64,000 nucleotides of DNA from Telmatospirillum sp. J64-1 (GCF_006980715.1 NZ_SBHN01000018.1:51347-115346); one strand, 5' to 3'. Positions 45,903-55,216 are shown, counted from the stretch's first letter. Notes: generated by a model not told the origin, from the sequence alone. Numbers and translations are program-made.

Positions 45903-45921
45903 TGTTTTACTGAATAAAACA
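45903..45921. promoter_or_regulatory. Inverted repeat in the divergent polysaccharide promoter region
   Basis: TGTTTTA (45903-45909, allowing for the first base), five-base spacer, TAAAACA (45915-45921). A perfect 7-bp inverted repeat centred between the two divergent starts, well placed as an operator or paired -10 region. Confidence 0.4.
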
Positions 45922-45938
45922 ACTTTAGGGAAGCGCGC

Positions 45939-47150
45939 ATGACGCGGATCGTGATCGCGGGGGTGTCGGGGCTGCGCAATCGGGGTGTCCAGGCCCTGGT
46001 CGAGGTACTGTGCCGCCAGATCGCGGCCCATATTCCCGGAACGGCCCTGACCGTCCTGACACGGGATGCAGAGTATGACGCACCGCGCCTGGAGGCGGCC
46101 CGCGTCCTGCCAGATCATATCTGGCAGGCCTCCGCTTTCCGGCTGAAGCCCCATCTGCTGCCCCGCTGGGCGATTCCTCCCCGGCGTCCCTTCAAACCCT
46201 TGGCCGATGCTCTCAATGCCGTCGCCGGGGCGGACATGATCGTGCTGACCGGCGGCGATATCCTGAGCGGAGATTACGGCCGCATCCACGACCTGCATAT
46301 CCTGCGCCTGGCCCGCCGCCTGAAGCGCCCCTATGCCCTGCTCGCCCACAGCATCGGCCCCTTCGACGATCCCAGGACATGCCGGGACATCGCCGCCCTG
46401 GCCCGCGACGCGGCACTGGTCACGGTGCGCGAGGGCGCCTCGCTGGCCTATTGCCGGGACATCTTGGGCGTGACGGCGGAGCATGTGGCCGATCCCGCCT
46501 TCCTGCTGGAATACCCCGCCGATCCGGAAGGCCTGCGCCGCCATTACGGTATCGGCCCCGACAGGCCGACCATCGCGCTGGGGATCAGCGCGGGCATCTG
46601 CCGCTACGTTGGGGCCGATGCCCAGGCCCACCGGCAGGCCTGGACCGAGGTGGTACGCTGGGGGATCGAGGAGGCGCGGGCCAATATCCTGCTGATCCCC
46701 CATGTGCAGGAGCGCCTGGGCTGGAACGAGGACCGCAGCCCAGCGACCGACATCCTGCGCGCCTTCGACTACCATCCCTGGATCCGCCTCGCCGCCGCCG
46801 ACCATTCGGCCGGCGAGTACAAGGCCCTGATCGCCGGTTGCGACCTGGTGGCAGCCGAGCGCCTGCATGCCTGCATCGCCGGCCTGTCCAGCGGCGTGCC
46901 GAGCCTTTGCATCGGCTATTCCGTCAAGACCTCCGGCATTGTCGAGGACATCTTCGGCAACGGGGACAATGCCTATCGTCCCGCCCTGTCCCTCGCCGCC
47001 TTCCTGCAGCCGGGCGCGGCGGTCCGGGCGGTGGCGGAAGCCTGGGCGCAGCGCGCATTCCTGGCCGCGCATCTGGCGGAAGCCCTGCCCGCCTTGCGCC
47101 GAAGCGCCCTGCGGAATTTCGAGCTGCTGGCGGCGAGGCTGGCTTCATGA
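45939..47150 (+). CDS. Polysaccharide pyruvyltransferase family protein
   Basis: 403 residues. RNRGVQALVEVLCRQ near the N-terminus, LLAHSIGPFDDP in the middle and AERLHACIAGLSSGVPSL near the C-terminus fit the PS_pyruv_trans (CsaB/WcaK) family, which adds ketal pyruvate to polysaccharides. AGGGA precedes the ATG. Its stop overlaps the flippase start (ATGA). Confidence 0.88.
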   Translation: MTRIVIAGVSGLRNRGVQALVEVLCRQIAAHIPGTALTVLTRDAEYDAPRLEAARVLPDHIWQASAFRLKPHLLPRWAIPPRRPFKPLADALNAVAGADMIVLTGGDILSGDYGRIHDLHILRLARRLKRPYALLAHSIGPFDDPRTCRDIAALARDAALVTVREGASLAYCRDILGVTAEHVADPAFLLEYPADPEGLRRHYGIGPDRPTIALGISAGICRYVGADAQAHRQAWTEVVRWGIEEARANILLIPHVQERLGWNEDRSPATDILRAFDYHPWIRLAAADHSAGEYKALIAGCDLVAAERLHACIAGLSSGVPSLCIGYSVKTSGIVEDIFGNGDNAYRPALSLAAFLQPGAAVRAVAEAWAQRAFLAAHLAEALPALRRSALRNFELLAARLAS

Positions 47151-48421
47151 TCGCAGCGGCCTTCTGGGCGCTGACCCGGATCGCCGGACAAAAGCTCGTC
47201 GCCGCCGCCGTCTTCGTCGTCATGGCGCGCCTGCTGGACCCGGCGGAACTGGGGCTGGCGGTGATCGCCCAAGCCATCGTGCTGCTGGCCGTGTCGGCCC
47301 TGCGGGCGGTCACGGATGCCGTGATCCAGGCCGAGGACGCGACGGAAGAATTCCTGTCCAGCCTGTTCTGGGCCGCTCTCGGCGGCGGATTGGGATTGGC
47401 CCTGACCTTCCTCCTGGCCGCGCCGTTGCTGGCGGCAATCTTCGGCCAGCCGGATCTCGCCCCGCTGATCCAAGGACTGACGCCGCTCTGCCTCCTGATC
47501 GCCTTGAGCGTGGTACCGGAAGGATTGCTGCGCCGCCATCTGCGCTTCCGCTCCCTGGCCCTGTGCGAAGGTGCGAGCTTCCTGGCCGGGGGCGTCCTCG
47601 CCGTCCTGCTGGCCCTGCACGGCTGGGGCGTGTGGAGCCTGATCGTCTATGTCCTGACCGCCCAGGCCCTGTTCACCGCCGCGCTGTGGCCGGTCTGGCG
47701 GCCAAGCTTGCGCTTCTCGTCCACCGCCTTGCGGCGCGCCTTGCCGCTGGCCGCGAGCATCGGCGGCATGAACCTGCTCAACCATGCCAATGCGCGGATC
47801 ATGGACGTGGCGCTGGGCCTGTTCTTCGGGCCGGTCCTGGCGGCGCAATACCGGGTCGCCCATCAATTGCTGGACCTGGTGACGCACGTGACCCTGATGC
47901 CGCTGCAATCCCTGGCCCTGCCGGTCCTGTCGCGCCTGCAACACGATCCCCGGCACTTGGCCGAGACCTTCCTCGCCCTCATCCGGAAGGCGGCCTTGCT
48001 GGTCTTTCCCGTCTTCCTGGGGCTGGCGGCCCTGATGCCCTGGTTCCTGCCGCTGCTCTTCGGGGAGACCTGGCGGGACAGCGTGACCATCGCGCAGATC
48101 CTGTGCCTGATCGCCGGTCCCTATGTGATCCTGTTCTTCGCCCTGCCCGCCTTGACCGCGCTGGGCAAGGCCCGGCAGGCGCTGTCGGCCACCGCGCTGC
48201 AAGCCGGGCTGAACCTGCTGGCGGTCGCCGCCGCCGCCCCCTTCGGGCCGCTGGCCGTGGCGGGCGCCCATGTGGCCCGCGCCCATGTCACCGCCCCCTA
48301 TACCCTGTGGCTGCTGCGCCGCCATGCCGGACTCTGCCCCCTGCAGTTGCTGCGCATCCTGGCGCCGCCCTTCTGCTTCGCCGCCGTTCCGGCCATCCTG
48401 GCGAGCCTTGTCCTTTTCTAA
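47147..48421 (+). CDS. Wzx-like polysaccharide flippase
   Basis: 424 residues, about 12 membrane helices, polysaccharide-synthesis/MATE-like exporter fold. ARLLDPAELGLAVIAQAIV and LRRHLRFRSLALCEGASFLAGG are typical of this family. It would flip lipid-linked repeat units to the periplasmic face. It is coupled to the preceding gene by a 4-bp overlap. Confidence 0.88.
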   Translation: MIAAAFWALTRIAGQKLVAAAVFVVMARLLDPAELGLAVIAQAIVLLAVSALRAVTDAVIQAEDATEEFLSSLFWAALGGGLGLALTFLLAAPLLAAIFGQPDLAPLIQGLTPLCLLIALSVVPEGLLRRHLRFRSLALCEGASFLAGGVLAVLLALHGWGVWSLIVYVLTAQALFTAALWPVWRPSLRFSSTALRRALPLAASIGGMNLLNHANARIMDVALGLFFGPVLAAQYRVAHQLLDLVTHVTLMPLQSLALPVLSRLQHDPRHLAETFLALIRKAALLVFPVFLGLAALMPWFLPLLFGETWRDSVTIAQILCLIAGPYVILFFALPALTALGKARQALSATALQAGLNLLAVAAAAPFGPLAVAGAHVARAHVTAPYTLWLLRRHAGLCPLQLLRILAPPFCFAAVPAILASLVLF

Positions 48422-48489
48422 CAACCCATGCTTGCGCGCATGAACATACGATGGCATTCAAAAAGGACAGCGCGCAGGAGGATGGACAA

Positions 48490-49419
48490 GTGAATGCCGG
48501 GACAAGGCAAAGAGAGCCAGCCCTTTCCTCACCTTCCGCGCGGGAAGAGACCATCGAGGTCGCCGCGATCCTGGCCGCCTTGTGGCGCGGCAAATGGCTG
48601 ATACTGCTGTCCCTGATTCTGTGCCTTGCCGCCGCACTACTCTATCTGCGCTTCGCCACACCGGAATACCGCGCCAGGATGGTGGTCGGGCCGGTTTCCC
48701 CCTCGCTGGCCGGTCCCATGCCGCCCGCTTTCACCCTGCCCGCCTTGCTGGGGCGCGACAGCGGCGGGGACAAGGACCTCGCGCGCTTTCTGTCCATGAT
48801 CGACGCCGTTTCCTCGGCCCGGCGCCTCGCCCGCAATCACGGTTTGCTGCCTATGGTCTTCGCCGAAGACTGGGACGAGGAGAAGCAGCGTTTCCAGCCG
48901 CCCTCCGGCCCGCTGGCGCGGCTGCGGGACCTGCTGGGGCTGCCGGGCTGGACGCCGCCCGACGCCCATGACCTGGCGGCCTATCTGGGACGCAAGGTCA
49001 CGGTCGAGAAACTGCCCGAATCCGGGCTGCGGGCCTTGACCTTCAGCCATCCCCAGCGGGATTTCGCCATCCGCCTGCTAACCCTGCTGCACCAGGAGAT
49101 CGACGCCCAGCTTCGGGAAGAAGCCATCGCCCGCAGCGAAGAGCGGATCCTCTATCTCCGCGAACGTCTGGACAGCGTGACGCGGAACGACCAGCGCCAA
49201 AGCCTGATCGCCCTGCTGTCGGAACTGGAGAAGGCCCGCATGATGCTTCATGCGGGCGGCTTTCATGCGGCGGAAATCACCGATCCCGCCACGGCGCCGT
49301 CCCGGCCCAGCACGCCGAAGCCCGCCCTGGTCCTGCTGATCGGCACCCTGGCCGGACTGGTCCTCGGGGCGGCGGCGGCGCTGGGGCTGGGGCTGGGGCT
49401 GGACAGGCTGAGGGCGTGA
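48490..49419 (+). CDS. Wzz-like chain-length determinant
   Basis: 309 residues from the GTG at 48490, which has AGGAGG eight bases upstream (an ATG at 48451 lacks an SD). There are two membrane helices, at about 37-55 (WLILLSLILCLAAALLYL) and near the C-terminus (LIGTLAGLVLGAAAALGLGL), with a periplasmic helical domain between them. No cytoplasmic tyrosine kinase domain is present. It sets polymer length together with the Wzy-like protein next to it. Confidence 0.82.
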   Translation: MNAGTRQREPALSSPSAREETIEVAAILAALWRGKWLILLSLILCLAAALLYLRFATPEYRARMVVGPVSPSLAGPMPPAFTLPALLGRDSGGDKDLARFLSMIDAVSSARRLARNHGLLPMVFAEDWDEEKQRFQPPSGPLARLRDLLGLPGWTPPDAHDLAAYLGRKVTVEKLPESGLRALTFSHPQRDFAIRLLTLLHQEIDAQLREEAIARSEERILYLRERLDSVTRNDQRQSLIALLSELEKARMMLHAGGFHAAEITDPATAPSRPSTPKPALVLLIGTLAGLVLGAAAALGLGLGLDRLRA

Positions 49420-49425
49420 AGGGAA

Positions 49426-50670
49426 ATGCGTCGGCTGGCCGTCATGGCTCTGGTGCCGGCCATGATCCTGCTGCCGGGCATCCGGCTGGGCACCCTGCCG
49501 CTCTTTACCGTCTTCCTCGCAAGCCTGCTTTACCTGCCCCTCTTCCGCCCCGCCCTCAGCCTGCCCCAGGCGCGCCTGACCCTTGCCGTCTTCTGCTATT
49601 TCCTGCTGGTCTGCAGCCGCAATGCTCTGATGCCCGAAGGCGGCCTGCGCGAGATCTTCTATCTCTGCCTGCCGCTGGCCCCGCTTTTTCTTCATGCCAT
49701 GGTCAAAGACTGGTTCGACCACGGCCATGGGCGGCTGACGGTGATGCTGCTGGCGGCCCTGACGATGGGGAACGCCCTGGTCATGCTGGCGCAAAGCCTG
49801 AATCTGGGTGGCATCAACCAATCGCTGCTACCGGTCTGGCACTTCTATGCCGCGCTGACGGATTCACAGCCCTTTCTTGGCCAGTTGGACAACCGCCCCT
49901 TCGGCCTGCTGAGCAATCCCATGACGGCGGGCATGGTGGCCTATCTGGCGATGCGGGCGGCGGCGGTGCTGAGCGGGCGCCGCTGGCTGGTCTTCCTGGC
50001 CTTGCCGGTCATGCTGCTGGCCGCGTCACGTATGAGCCTGGCCCTGTTCCTGGCCTGGGAAATCCTGCTGCCGCTGCTGCTGGACAAGCCCCGCCTGCGC
50101 AGGCTCGTCCTGCTGGGCGGGGCGGCAGCCTTCGTCCTGGTCCTGCTTGCTTTCGCCGGTCAGGCCGCGCCGCAATTGTTCATTTTCCAGGCCCTTGCCA
50201 CCGCCCGAAGCCTGGATGGCCTGGCGTCGGATTATTCCCTGGTCAACCGCCTGGACAGCCTGGATTGGGCCTTGGGGCATCTGGAGAAGGCGCTGGGCCT
50301 GGGCGGCCTCGTCACCGCCGAATTCAGCCGCCGCGCCATGCCGGTGGATTCGGAGTTCCTGCTGCGCAGCCTGCAATTCGGCGTGACCGGCTATCTGCTT
50401 CTGGTCCTGCTGGTCTATTTCCCCCTGCGCGGATTGCGCAACCGGGATGCCCGCTTCGCCCTCGTCTTCATGCTGGCCATCTCCCTGACCAATGCGGCGG
50501 CCTCGAACCTGCTGCTCCTGCCCTTCCTGTCCGTTTACATCCTGGCCGTGCGCAAGCGCCATCCCGTGGCTGTACCGGAACAGCCGCCATCCCCGTCGAA
50601 AGAGCCTTTTCCTGAACGCACGCGGATTGTAACCTATAGTGGTTTTGCGCAGGAAGCGCGTTTACCTTGA
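49426..50670 (+). CDS. Wzy/O-antigen ligase-like membrane polymerase
   Basis: 414 residues, about 10 to 11 membrane helices. A large periplasmic loop (around FYAALTDSQPFLGQLDNRPFG) precedes a central RMSLALFLAWEILLP segment, as in O-antigen polymerase/ligase (Wzy_C) proteins. It begins six bases after the Wzz-like stop. It probably polymerises the exported repeat units. The C-terminal tail is cytoplasmic and proline-rich. Confidence 0.8.
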   Translation: MRRLAVMALVPAMILLPGIRLGTLPLFTVFLASLLYLPLFRPALSLPQARLTLAVFCYFLLVCSRNALMPEGGLREIFYLCLPLAPLFLHAMVKDWFDHGHGRLTVMLLAALTMGNALVMLAQSLNLGGINQSLLPVWHFYAALTDSQPFLGQLDNRPFGLLSNPMTAGMVAYLAMRAAAVLSGRRWLVFLALPVMLLAASRMSLALFLAWEILLPLLLDKPRLRRLVLLGGAAAFVLVLLAFAGQAAPQLFIFQALATARSLDGLASDYSLVNRLDSLDWALGHLEKALGLGGLVTAEFSRRAMPVDSEFLLRSLQFGVTGYLLLVLLVYFPLRGLRNRDARFALVFMLAISLTNAAASNLLLLPFLSVYILAVRKRHPVAVPEQPPSPSKEPFPERTRIVTYSGFAQEARLP

Positions 50671-50701
50671 ATAAGGATTCGCGAAAGGGGGGAAAGGGAC
50701 A

Positions 50702-50743
50702 GTGAAAACGGCCTTCCGCAATCTCGTGCGCCAGATCCCGTAG
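50702..50743 (+). CDS. Possible 13-codon leader peptide before the GT2 gene
   Basis: GTG at 50702 with a strong purine-rich SD (GGGGGGAAAGGGA) encodes MKTAFRNLVRQIP and TAG at 50741-50743. The glycosyltransferase GTG follows one base later with no SD of its own, so termination-reinitiation coupling is plausible. It could equally be chance. Confidence 0.3.
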   Translation: MKTAFRNLVRQIP

Positions 50744-50744
50744 C

Positions 50745-51635
50745 GTGGTGCCGTTCAGCGTCCTGATGGCAACCTATGCCGGGGACCGGGCTGAATGGCT
50801 GAGGAAAGCTCTCGCAAGCATCCGCAACCAAACGCTGCATCCCGCCGAACTTGTTATCGTTCTGGATGGACCGGTCTCCGCCGCCTCGGAACAGGTGATC
50901 ACCGCCTTCCGCGCCACGGTTCCCTTTCCCGTCCTCCTGGTGAGGCTGCCCGAGAACCAAGGCCTCGCGGCGGCGCTGAATGCCGGGCTGGAGGTCTGCA
51001 CCCAGCCCTGGTGCGCACGCATGGACAGCGACGACCTGTGCGAGCCGCAACGCTTCGAGCGGCAGTGGCAGGCCTTGCAGGCTGCGCCTTCGATTGATGT
51101 GCTGGGGACCTGGACGGCGGAATTCGACCAGGACCCGGCGGTCATCGAACGCTACAAGACCGCGCCCGCCGATCATGACGGCATCCTGCGCCTGCTGCGC
51201 TGGCGCAATGTGGTCCAGCATCCCACCGTGGTCTTCCGCAGCGCGCTGGTCAGGCGGCTGGGCGGCTATTCCACCGCCTATCCCTATATGGAGGATTACG
51301 ACCTGTTCCTGCGCCTCGGTCAGGCCGGAGCGCGCTTCGCGGTCCTGCCCGAGGTGCTGCTGCGCTTCCGCGCCAACCGGCAGCAGCGCCAGCGGCGCGG
51401 AGGCTTTCACTATCTGGCGACGGAATTGCGCTTCCGCCGCGACTTTCACCGCCGGGGCCTTCTGTCCCTGCCGGTCTTCCTGGCCTCGGCGGCGGCGATG
51501 ACGGTGTTCCGTCTGGCGCCCGAGCCGCTGAAGCTGCCGCTCTATTCCCTGGTGCGGAAGAAGCCGGAACGGGCCGACGCCGCGGTCCAGCCGTCCCGGC
51601 GCACCGATCCCGCCTATTCCGACGTCTTGGGATAG
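50745..51635 (+). CDS. Glycosyltransferase family 2 (GT-A)
   Basis: 296 residues. N-terminal FSVLMATYAGDRAEWLRKAL is the classic GT2 start, and the metal-binding DXD lies in ARMDSDDLCEP. ENQGLAAALNAGLE and PYMEDYDLFLRLGQAG complete the fold. It is a cytoplasmic transferase for the surface polysaccharide. The GTG start lacks its own SD (see the upstream 13-codon frame). Confidence 0.9.
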   Translation: MVPFSVLMATYAGDRAEWLRKALASIRNQTLHPAELVIVLDGPVSAASEQVITAFRATVPFPVLLVRLPENQGLAAALNAGLEVCTQPWCARMDSDDLCEPQRFERQWQALQAAPSIDVLGTWTAEFDQDPAVIERYKTAPADHDGILRLLRWRNVVQHPTVVFRSALVRRLGGYSTAYPYMEDYDLFLRLGQAGARFAVLPEVLLRFRANRQQRQRRGGFHYLATELRFRRDFHRRGLLSLPVFLASAAAMTVFRLAPEPLKLPLYSLVRKKPERADAAVQPSRRTDPAYSDVLG

Positions 51636-51910
51636 GCAGCCTTCACCGCTTCCACGGCGGCGACCCAGTGGCGGGTGCCATTGACCTGATCCCAGAACAG
51701 CATATCCAATTGCTCACGGATGGGCGGATAGGCCGCCGCGCGCAGGCCGCGATGATCCTCGGGCGCCCGCAACCCGCCCTGCTCGTCCGTGGTGATTTTG
51801 CATTCCTCCACGACCGCGCCTGCGGGCAGGGGATTGGCGCCGCCCATGTCGTCCCAGGGGCCGATATTGATGATCTCGCCTTCTGCATTCCGGATGACCG
51901 TCTTCTTCAT
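51614..51910 (-). CDS. Small phage tail-fibre-associated protein
   Basis: 98 residues. MKKTVIRNAEGEIINIGPWD at the N-terminus and YPPIREQLDMLFWDQVNG near the C-terminus resemble small proteins encoded behind phage tail fibres or collars (assembly chaperone or XkdW-like). It is coupled to the tailspike gene by TGATG. Its 3' end overlaps the convergent GT2 gene by 22 bases. Confidence 0.65.
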   Translation of the reverse strand: MKKTVIRNAEGEIINIGPWDDMGGANPLPAGAVVEECKITTDEQGGLRAPEDHRGLRAAAYPPIREQLDMLFWDQVNGTRHWVAAVEAVKAAYPKTSE

Positions 51911-53937
51911 CACGCATTCTCCACCCAGCCGGTATTGCCGGTGCCGCTGGCCTTGCGCCAGTGCTTGCCGTTCAGATTGTCGAAAACCAGGCTGCCCGGC
52001 TCGCCCGCCACCCAGCCTTCGGGCGAGCCCCACCACTGCACCAAGGCGACGCTGTTGGCGATCACCAGGCCCAGCGGCGCCCCCGCGCTGCCGCGCATCC
52101 AGACGGCGGGCGAATTGCCACGATGGAAGCGACGGCCATTGGCGTTGACCTGCTCGTACCAGCCCTGATGCTGCTCGCGCGAATGCCCGAGGATACGGAT
52201 GAAGCCGCTGCCGACGGGAATGTCGGGCAGGGTCTCGCCAGGGATGTAATCCTCGCCGATCACCGTGTAGCGGCCGATGGGATAGTCGTGGAGATTGCGG
52301 CCGAACCATTTCCCGGGAAAGCCCTGCTGGCCCGGCCCGTAATGGGGATGGCGGATGACCAGCCCGTCCACGACCACTTCGGCGCTGGCGCCGTCGATGA
52401 CGGTGCTGCCGTTGTAATCCATGGCGCCGCCGGACGGATTGTAGAGGTCGCCGCCCTGCCAGCGGATGCCGTTGCTGTTATTGGCCTTCAGCAGGTTATG
52501 CACCCGCTCGCATTGGCCGCCCTGGATGGTGATGCCGTCGGTATTGCTCAGGCTGACGCCGACCGACAGGCTTTCCAGGCTGGGGGCGGTGATGGTGCAG
52601 CCTGCCCCCCAGTCGAGGGCGAAGCCTGCCGGGCGCAGGGCATAGACATTGCCGCGCGCGTCGGCCTCGGCCCGGGCTTGGTCCAGGGGGATGTGGAAGC
52701 GCCCGCCATGGACCCACCAATTGTCGAAATTGATGGCGTGCTGGCCGCTGAAACCGCGATAGCCCCAGGTGGTGAAATCCTGCACCAGGAAGGCCTTCAG
52801 CGCGCTTTCCCAATTGGTCTCGCCGATCACGCCGCTGGCGCAATTATAGATGGCGACCCGTTCCGAGGTGCCGCTGGCATTCAGCGTCAGCCGCAGCCCA
52901 TAGGCCGCCCCCGGCGCCTGTTCGGAATGCTTGCGGGCATAGAGGCACAGGTCGAACAGGCCGCTTTCCGGGCAAAGCGTATAGGTGCCGGCGATATCGT
53001 GGTCGCTGTCGGTGACCGTGTTGCTGCCGGTGAAGCGCCGGCCGGTGGCCGTGACATAGGGCGTGACATGGACCATGCCCTTGGTGCTGTCGTTGAAATC
53101 GGCATAGATCACGCTGCCTTCGGGCGTTCCGCTGCTGGGACCGCCCCAGGAGGCCAGCCAAGGCGCCCGCCCCTCGCCCTGGAGCTTGACGAAGGGACCG
53201 ACCCGCAAGGTATCGGTGATGCGATAGACGCCGCGTGGAAAGAAGACCACGCCGCCGCCGGTCAGCCCGGCATCCCCCGCCCCGGGCGCGATGGCAGGCG
53301 GCGAGATGCTGTCGATGGCGGCCTGGATGGCGGCGGTGTCGTCGGCCACGCCGTTGCCCATGGCGCCGAAATCCTTGACGCTCAACCTCTCGCCCAGCTT
53401 GGCGGTGATCAGCCGTTCGACCGCCCCCCGCCCCGATTGCTGCACGGTCGCGGCATTGGGCGCCGCCGTGGCGGTTTCCAGCCTTTGACCGTCGGGCGAC
53501 CAGCGCAGATAGGCCCCGCCGGACGGTTCCGGCAAGGTCAGGTCGGCACCGCTGCGCGTGGTGGGGCTGAGCTTCAGCGCCCGCCCGATCTCCTGGGCCA
53601 CCTGCTGGGTCATGGCCGTCTGGTAGTTCAATTCGTCATTGATGACCCTGGCGCGGAAGGCGCCGCTTTCCTGGAAGTCGCTGACACGCTGCAAGGGAAT
53701 GCTGCGCATGAGCGTGACCAGGCTGCCCGAAGGCGGCGCCTCGGCCAGGATGGCCTTGCCGCCGGAGGGATCGTCGATGCCGGTCACGGTGAAGCCGGTA
53801 ATGGCGAAATCGCCGACGAAGACCCGTAGGTCGCGGGCATCGAAGATGCGGAAGCGGAAAGGAAATTCCCGCTGTTGGCCGTCGCCGCTGTATTGGACCC
53901 GTGGCGGCACATCGGGAAGAGGAAAGTCATTGTTCAT
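51910..53937 (-). CDS. Phage-type tailspike with pectate-lyase beta-helix
   Basis: 675 residues from the ATG at 53937 (GGAGA upstream). The N-terminal 110 residues (RVQYSGDGQQREFPFRFRIF, then ARVINDELNYQTAMTQQVAQ) match the head-binding domain of T7-like tail fibres. From about residue 185 comes a Pectate_lyase_3 start, SVKDFGAMGNGVADDTAAIQ, and a long right-handed beta-helix that usually degrades capsular or O-polysaccharide. No other phage structural genes flank it. The position at the end of the polysaccharide cluster is striking. Confidence 0.85.
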   Translation of the reverse strand: MNNDFPLPDVPPRVQYSGDGQQREFPFRFRIFDARDLRVFVGDFAITGFTVTGIDDPSGGKAILAEAPPSGSLVTLMRSIPLQRVSDFQESGAFRARVINDELNYQTAMTQQVAQEIGRALKLSPTTRSGADLTLPEPSGGAYLRWSPDGQRLETATAAPNAATVQQSGRGAVERLITAKLGERLSVKDFGAMGNGVADDTAAIQAAIDSISPPAIAPGAGDAGLTGGGVVFFPRGVYRITDTLRVGPFVKLQGEGRAPWLASWGGPSSGTPEGSVIYADFNDSTKGMVHVTPYVTATGRRFTGSNTVTDSDHDIAGTYTLCPESGLFDLCLYARKHSEQAPGAAYGLRLTLNASGTSERVAIYNCASGVIGETNWESALKAFLVQDFTTWGYRGFSGQHAINFDNWWVHGGRFHIPLDQARAEADARGNVYALRPAGFALDWGAGCTITAPSLESLSVGVSLSNTDGITIQGGQCERVHNLLKANNSNGIRWQGGDLYNPSGGAMDYNGSTVIDGASAEVVVDGLVIRHPHYGPGQQGFPGKWFGRNLHDYPIGRYTVIGEDYIPGETLPDIPVGSGFIRILGHSREQHQGWYEQVNANGRRFHRGNSPAVWMRGSAGAPLGLVIANSVALVQWWGSPEGWVAGEPGSLVFDNLNGKHWRKASGTGNTGWVENA

Positions 53938-54069
53938 GATTTGTTCTCCATGACAGCGCGCCCGGACAGGCGACAGGGCATCCTGCCGGAGAAACAGCGG
54001 GATTGTCAAGGAATATAAACCTTGTTAGGGCTTAGAAGTCTATGATGCTGCAGAAAATTCCTGTTTCCC

Positions 54070-54177
54070 TCGTCATTCCCGCGAAAGCGGGAATCCATGC
54101 TGCCGCAGCATCAGCATTTCGCGATTCGCCTCTCCACAAGCCTCCACATGGACCCCCGCTTTCGCGGGGGTGACGAT
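54070..54177. repeat. Pair of GCGAAAGCGGG palindromic repeats
   Basis: CATTCCCGCGAAAGCGGGAATC near 54074-54096 and an inverted relative, GGACCCCCGCTTTCGCGGGGGT, near 54150-54171. Same family as the repeats near 5923 and 38983. Confidence 0.6.
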
Positions 54178-54231
54178 GCGGGGCAGACAGAGGCGACTTT
54201 TCCGCAGACTGCTAGACCAAGCCTCTTCCTC

Positions 54232-54777
54232 TTACGGTTTTTCCGGGGCCATCTCGGCCCCCTGGGGCACACCGCGCGGGGCAAAGCCGCTGCGTCCCAT
54301 CAGATCGCGGTCATGACACAGGGACCAGGCCACGGTAGGATAGGCCAGCTCGCCCCAAGGAATGTCGTCCCAAGAAAACAGTCCAACATCCAGGCTTTCC
54401 GGCCCCGGCGCAAAGTCGGGCGAGGTCATCTCGGCACGATAGATCATATGGACCTGGCTGATCTGCGGCAGGTTGTAGAGCGCCAGAAGCTCGCCGATCC
54501 GTACCCGCGCACCGGCTTCCTCCCAGACTTCGCGGGCGGCCCCTTCTTCGGTGGTTTCCTGCAATTCCATGTAGCCCGCAGGCAGGGTCCAATAGCCCCG
54601 GCGCGGCTCGATGGCGCGGCGGCAGAGCAGCCAGCGGTCCTGCCAGCGGCACACCGCCCCGACGATGATCTTGGGATTCTCATAAAGCACGAAGCCGCAA
54701 TCGCCGCAGACGAGACGCTGACGATCGTCGCCTTCAGGAATTTTGGCAATGGAGGGCCCGGAGGATGTCGGCTTCAT
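54232..54777 (-). CDS. Nudix hydrolase with N-terminal zinc ribbon
   Basis: 181 residues from the ATG at 54777. CGDCGFVLYENPK at the N-terminus is the zinc-ribbon Nudix_N_2 type. The full Nudix box GYMELQETTEEGAAREVWEE plus AGA is intact and would bind Mg2+ for hydrolysis of a nucleoside diphosphate derivative. The substrate cannot be read from sequence; related proteins act on NADH or ADP-ribose. It stands alone. Confidence 0.88.
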   Translation of the reverse strand: MKPTSSGPSIAKIPEGDDRQRLVCGDCGFVLYENPKIIVGAVCRWQDRWLLCRRAIEPRRGYWTLPAGYMELQETTEEGAAREVWEEAGARVRIGELLALYNLPQISQVHMIYRAEMTSPDFAPGPESLDVGLFSWDDIPWGELAYPTVAWSLCHDRDLMGRSGFAPRGVPQGAEMAPEKP

Positions 54778-54884
54778 GCGCCAGAGTGTGGCCAAAGCCG
54801 AACCGTCGGGCAAGCCGGAAAGAAAGCCTGCGGGAAGGCTATCCCCTTCGAGAGGGGATGAGGACGGATAAAGGGATGGCCCGC

Positions 54885-54966
54885 CCTCACCTTTCGAGAC
54901 GCCGCTTTAATTTATCACTGAGCCCTGCCTCCTGCTGAGGAACCCGCGAGGGCGCCTGGAAGCATG
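54885..54966. repeat. Palindromic intergenic repeat, copy 3 (decayed)
   Basis: TTTCGAGACGCCGC (from 54892) and CCTGCTGAGGAACCCGCGAG...GGAAGCATG keep only part of the arms seen in the other copies, with substitutions throughout. Confidence 0.65.
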
Positions 54967-54988
54967 AAGAAGCGCTCCGGCACCCTCT

Positions 54989-55216
54989 TCAGACCAGGAT
55001 GTCCAGATAGGTTCCGCGCGGCGCGTTGAAATCCAGTTGGATGCCGGTCAGGTCGGCCACCCAGCCCAGGGCGCGCAAGCCGATCCGGCCCGCCCCGCTT
55101 TTCGCCGCCGGCACCACGGCACCGCCCGAGGAACGCCCGCCGGGACGCCCGGCCTGCCCTACGCCGCCCAGCAGGCCGCCCCCGCGCACGCCCAATCCCT
55201 TGATGCCGTTTTCCAT
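54989..55216 (-). CDS. Small glycine-rich protein of unknown function
   Basis: 75 residues. GGAGG lies four bases before the ATG, so it is likely translated. The N-terminal half is Gly/Arg-rich (GLGVRGGGLLGGVGQAGRPG) and the C-terminal half is LGWVADLTGIQLDFNAPRGT. No signal peptide, no membrane helix, no recognisable family. It is separated from pgk by a terminator. Confidence 0.4.
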   Translation of the reverse strand: MENGIKGLGVRGGGLLGGVGQAGRPGGRSSGGAVVPAAKSGAGRIGLRALGWVADLTGIQLDFNAPRGTYLDILV

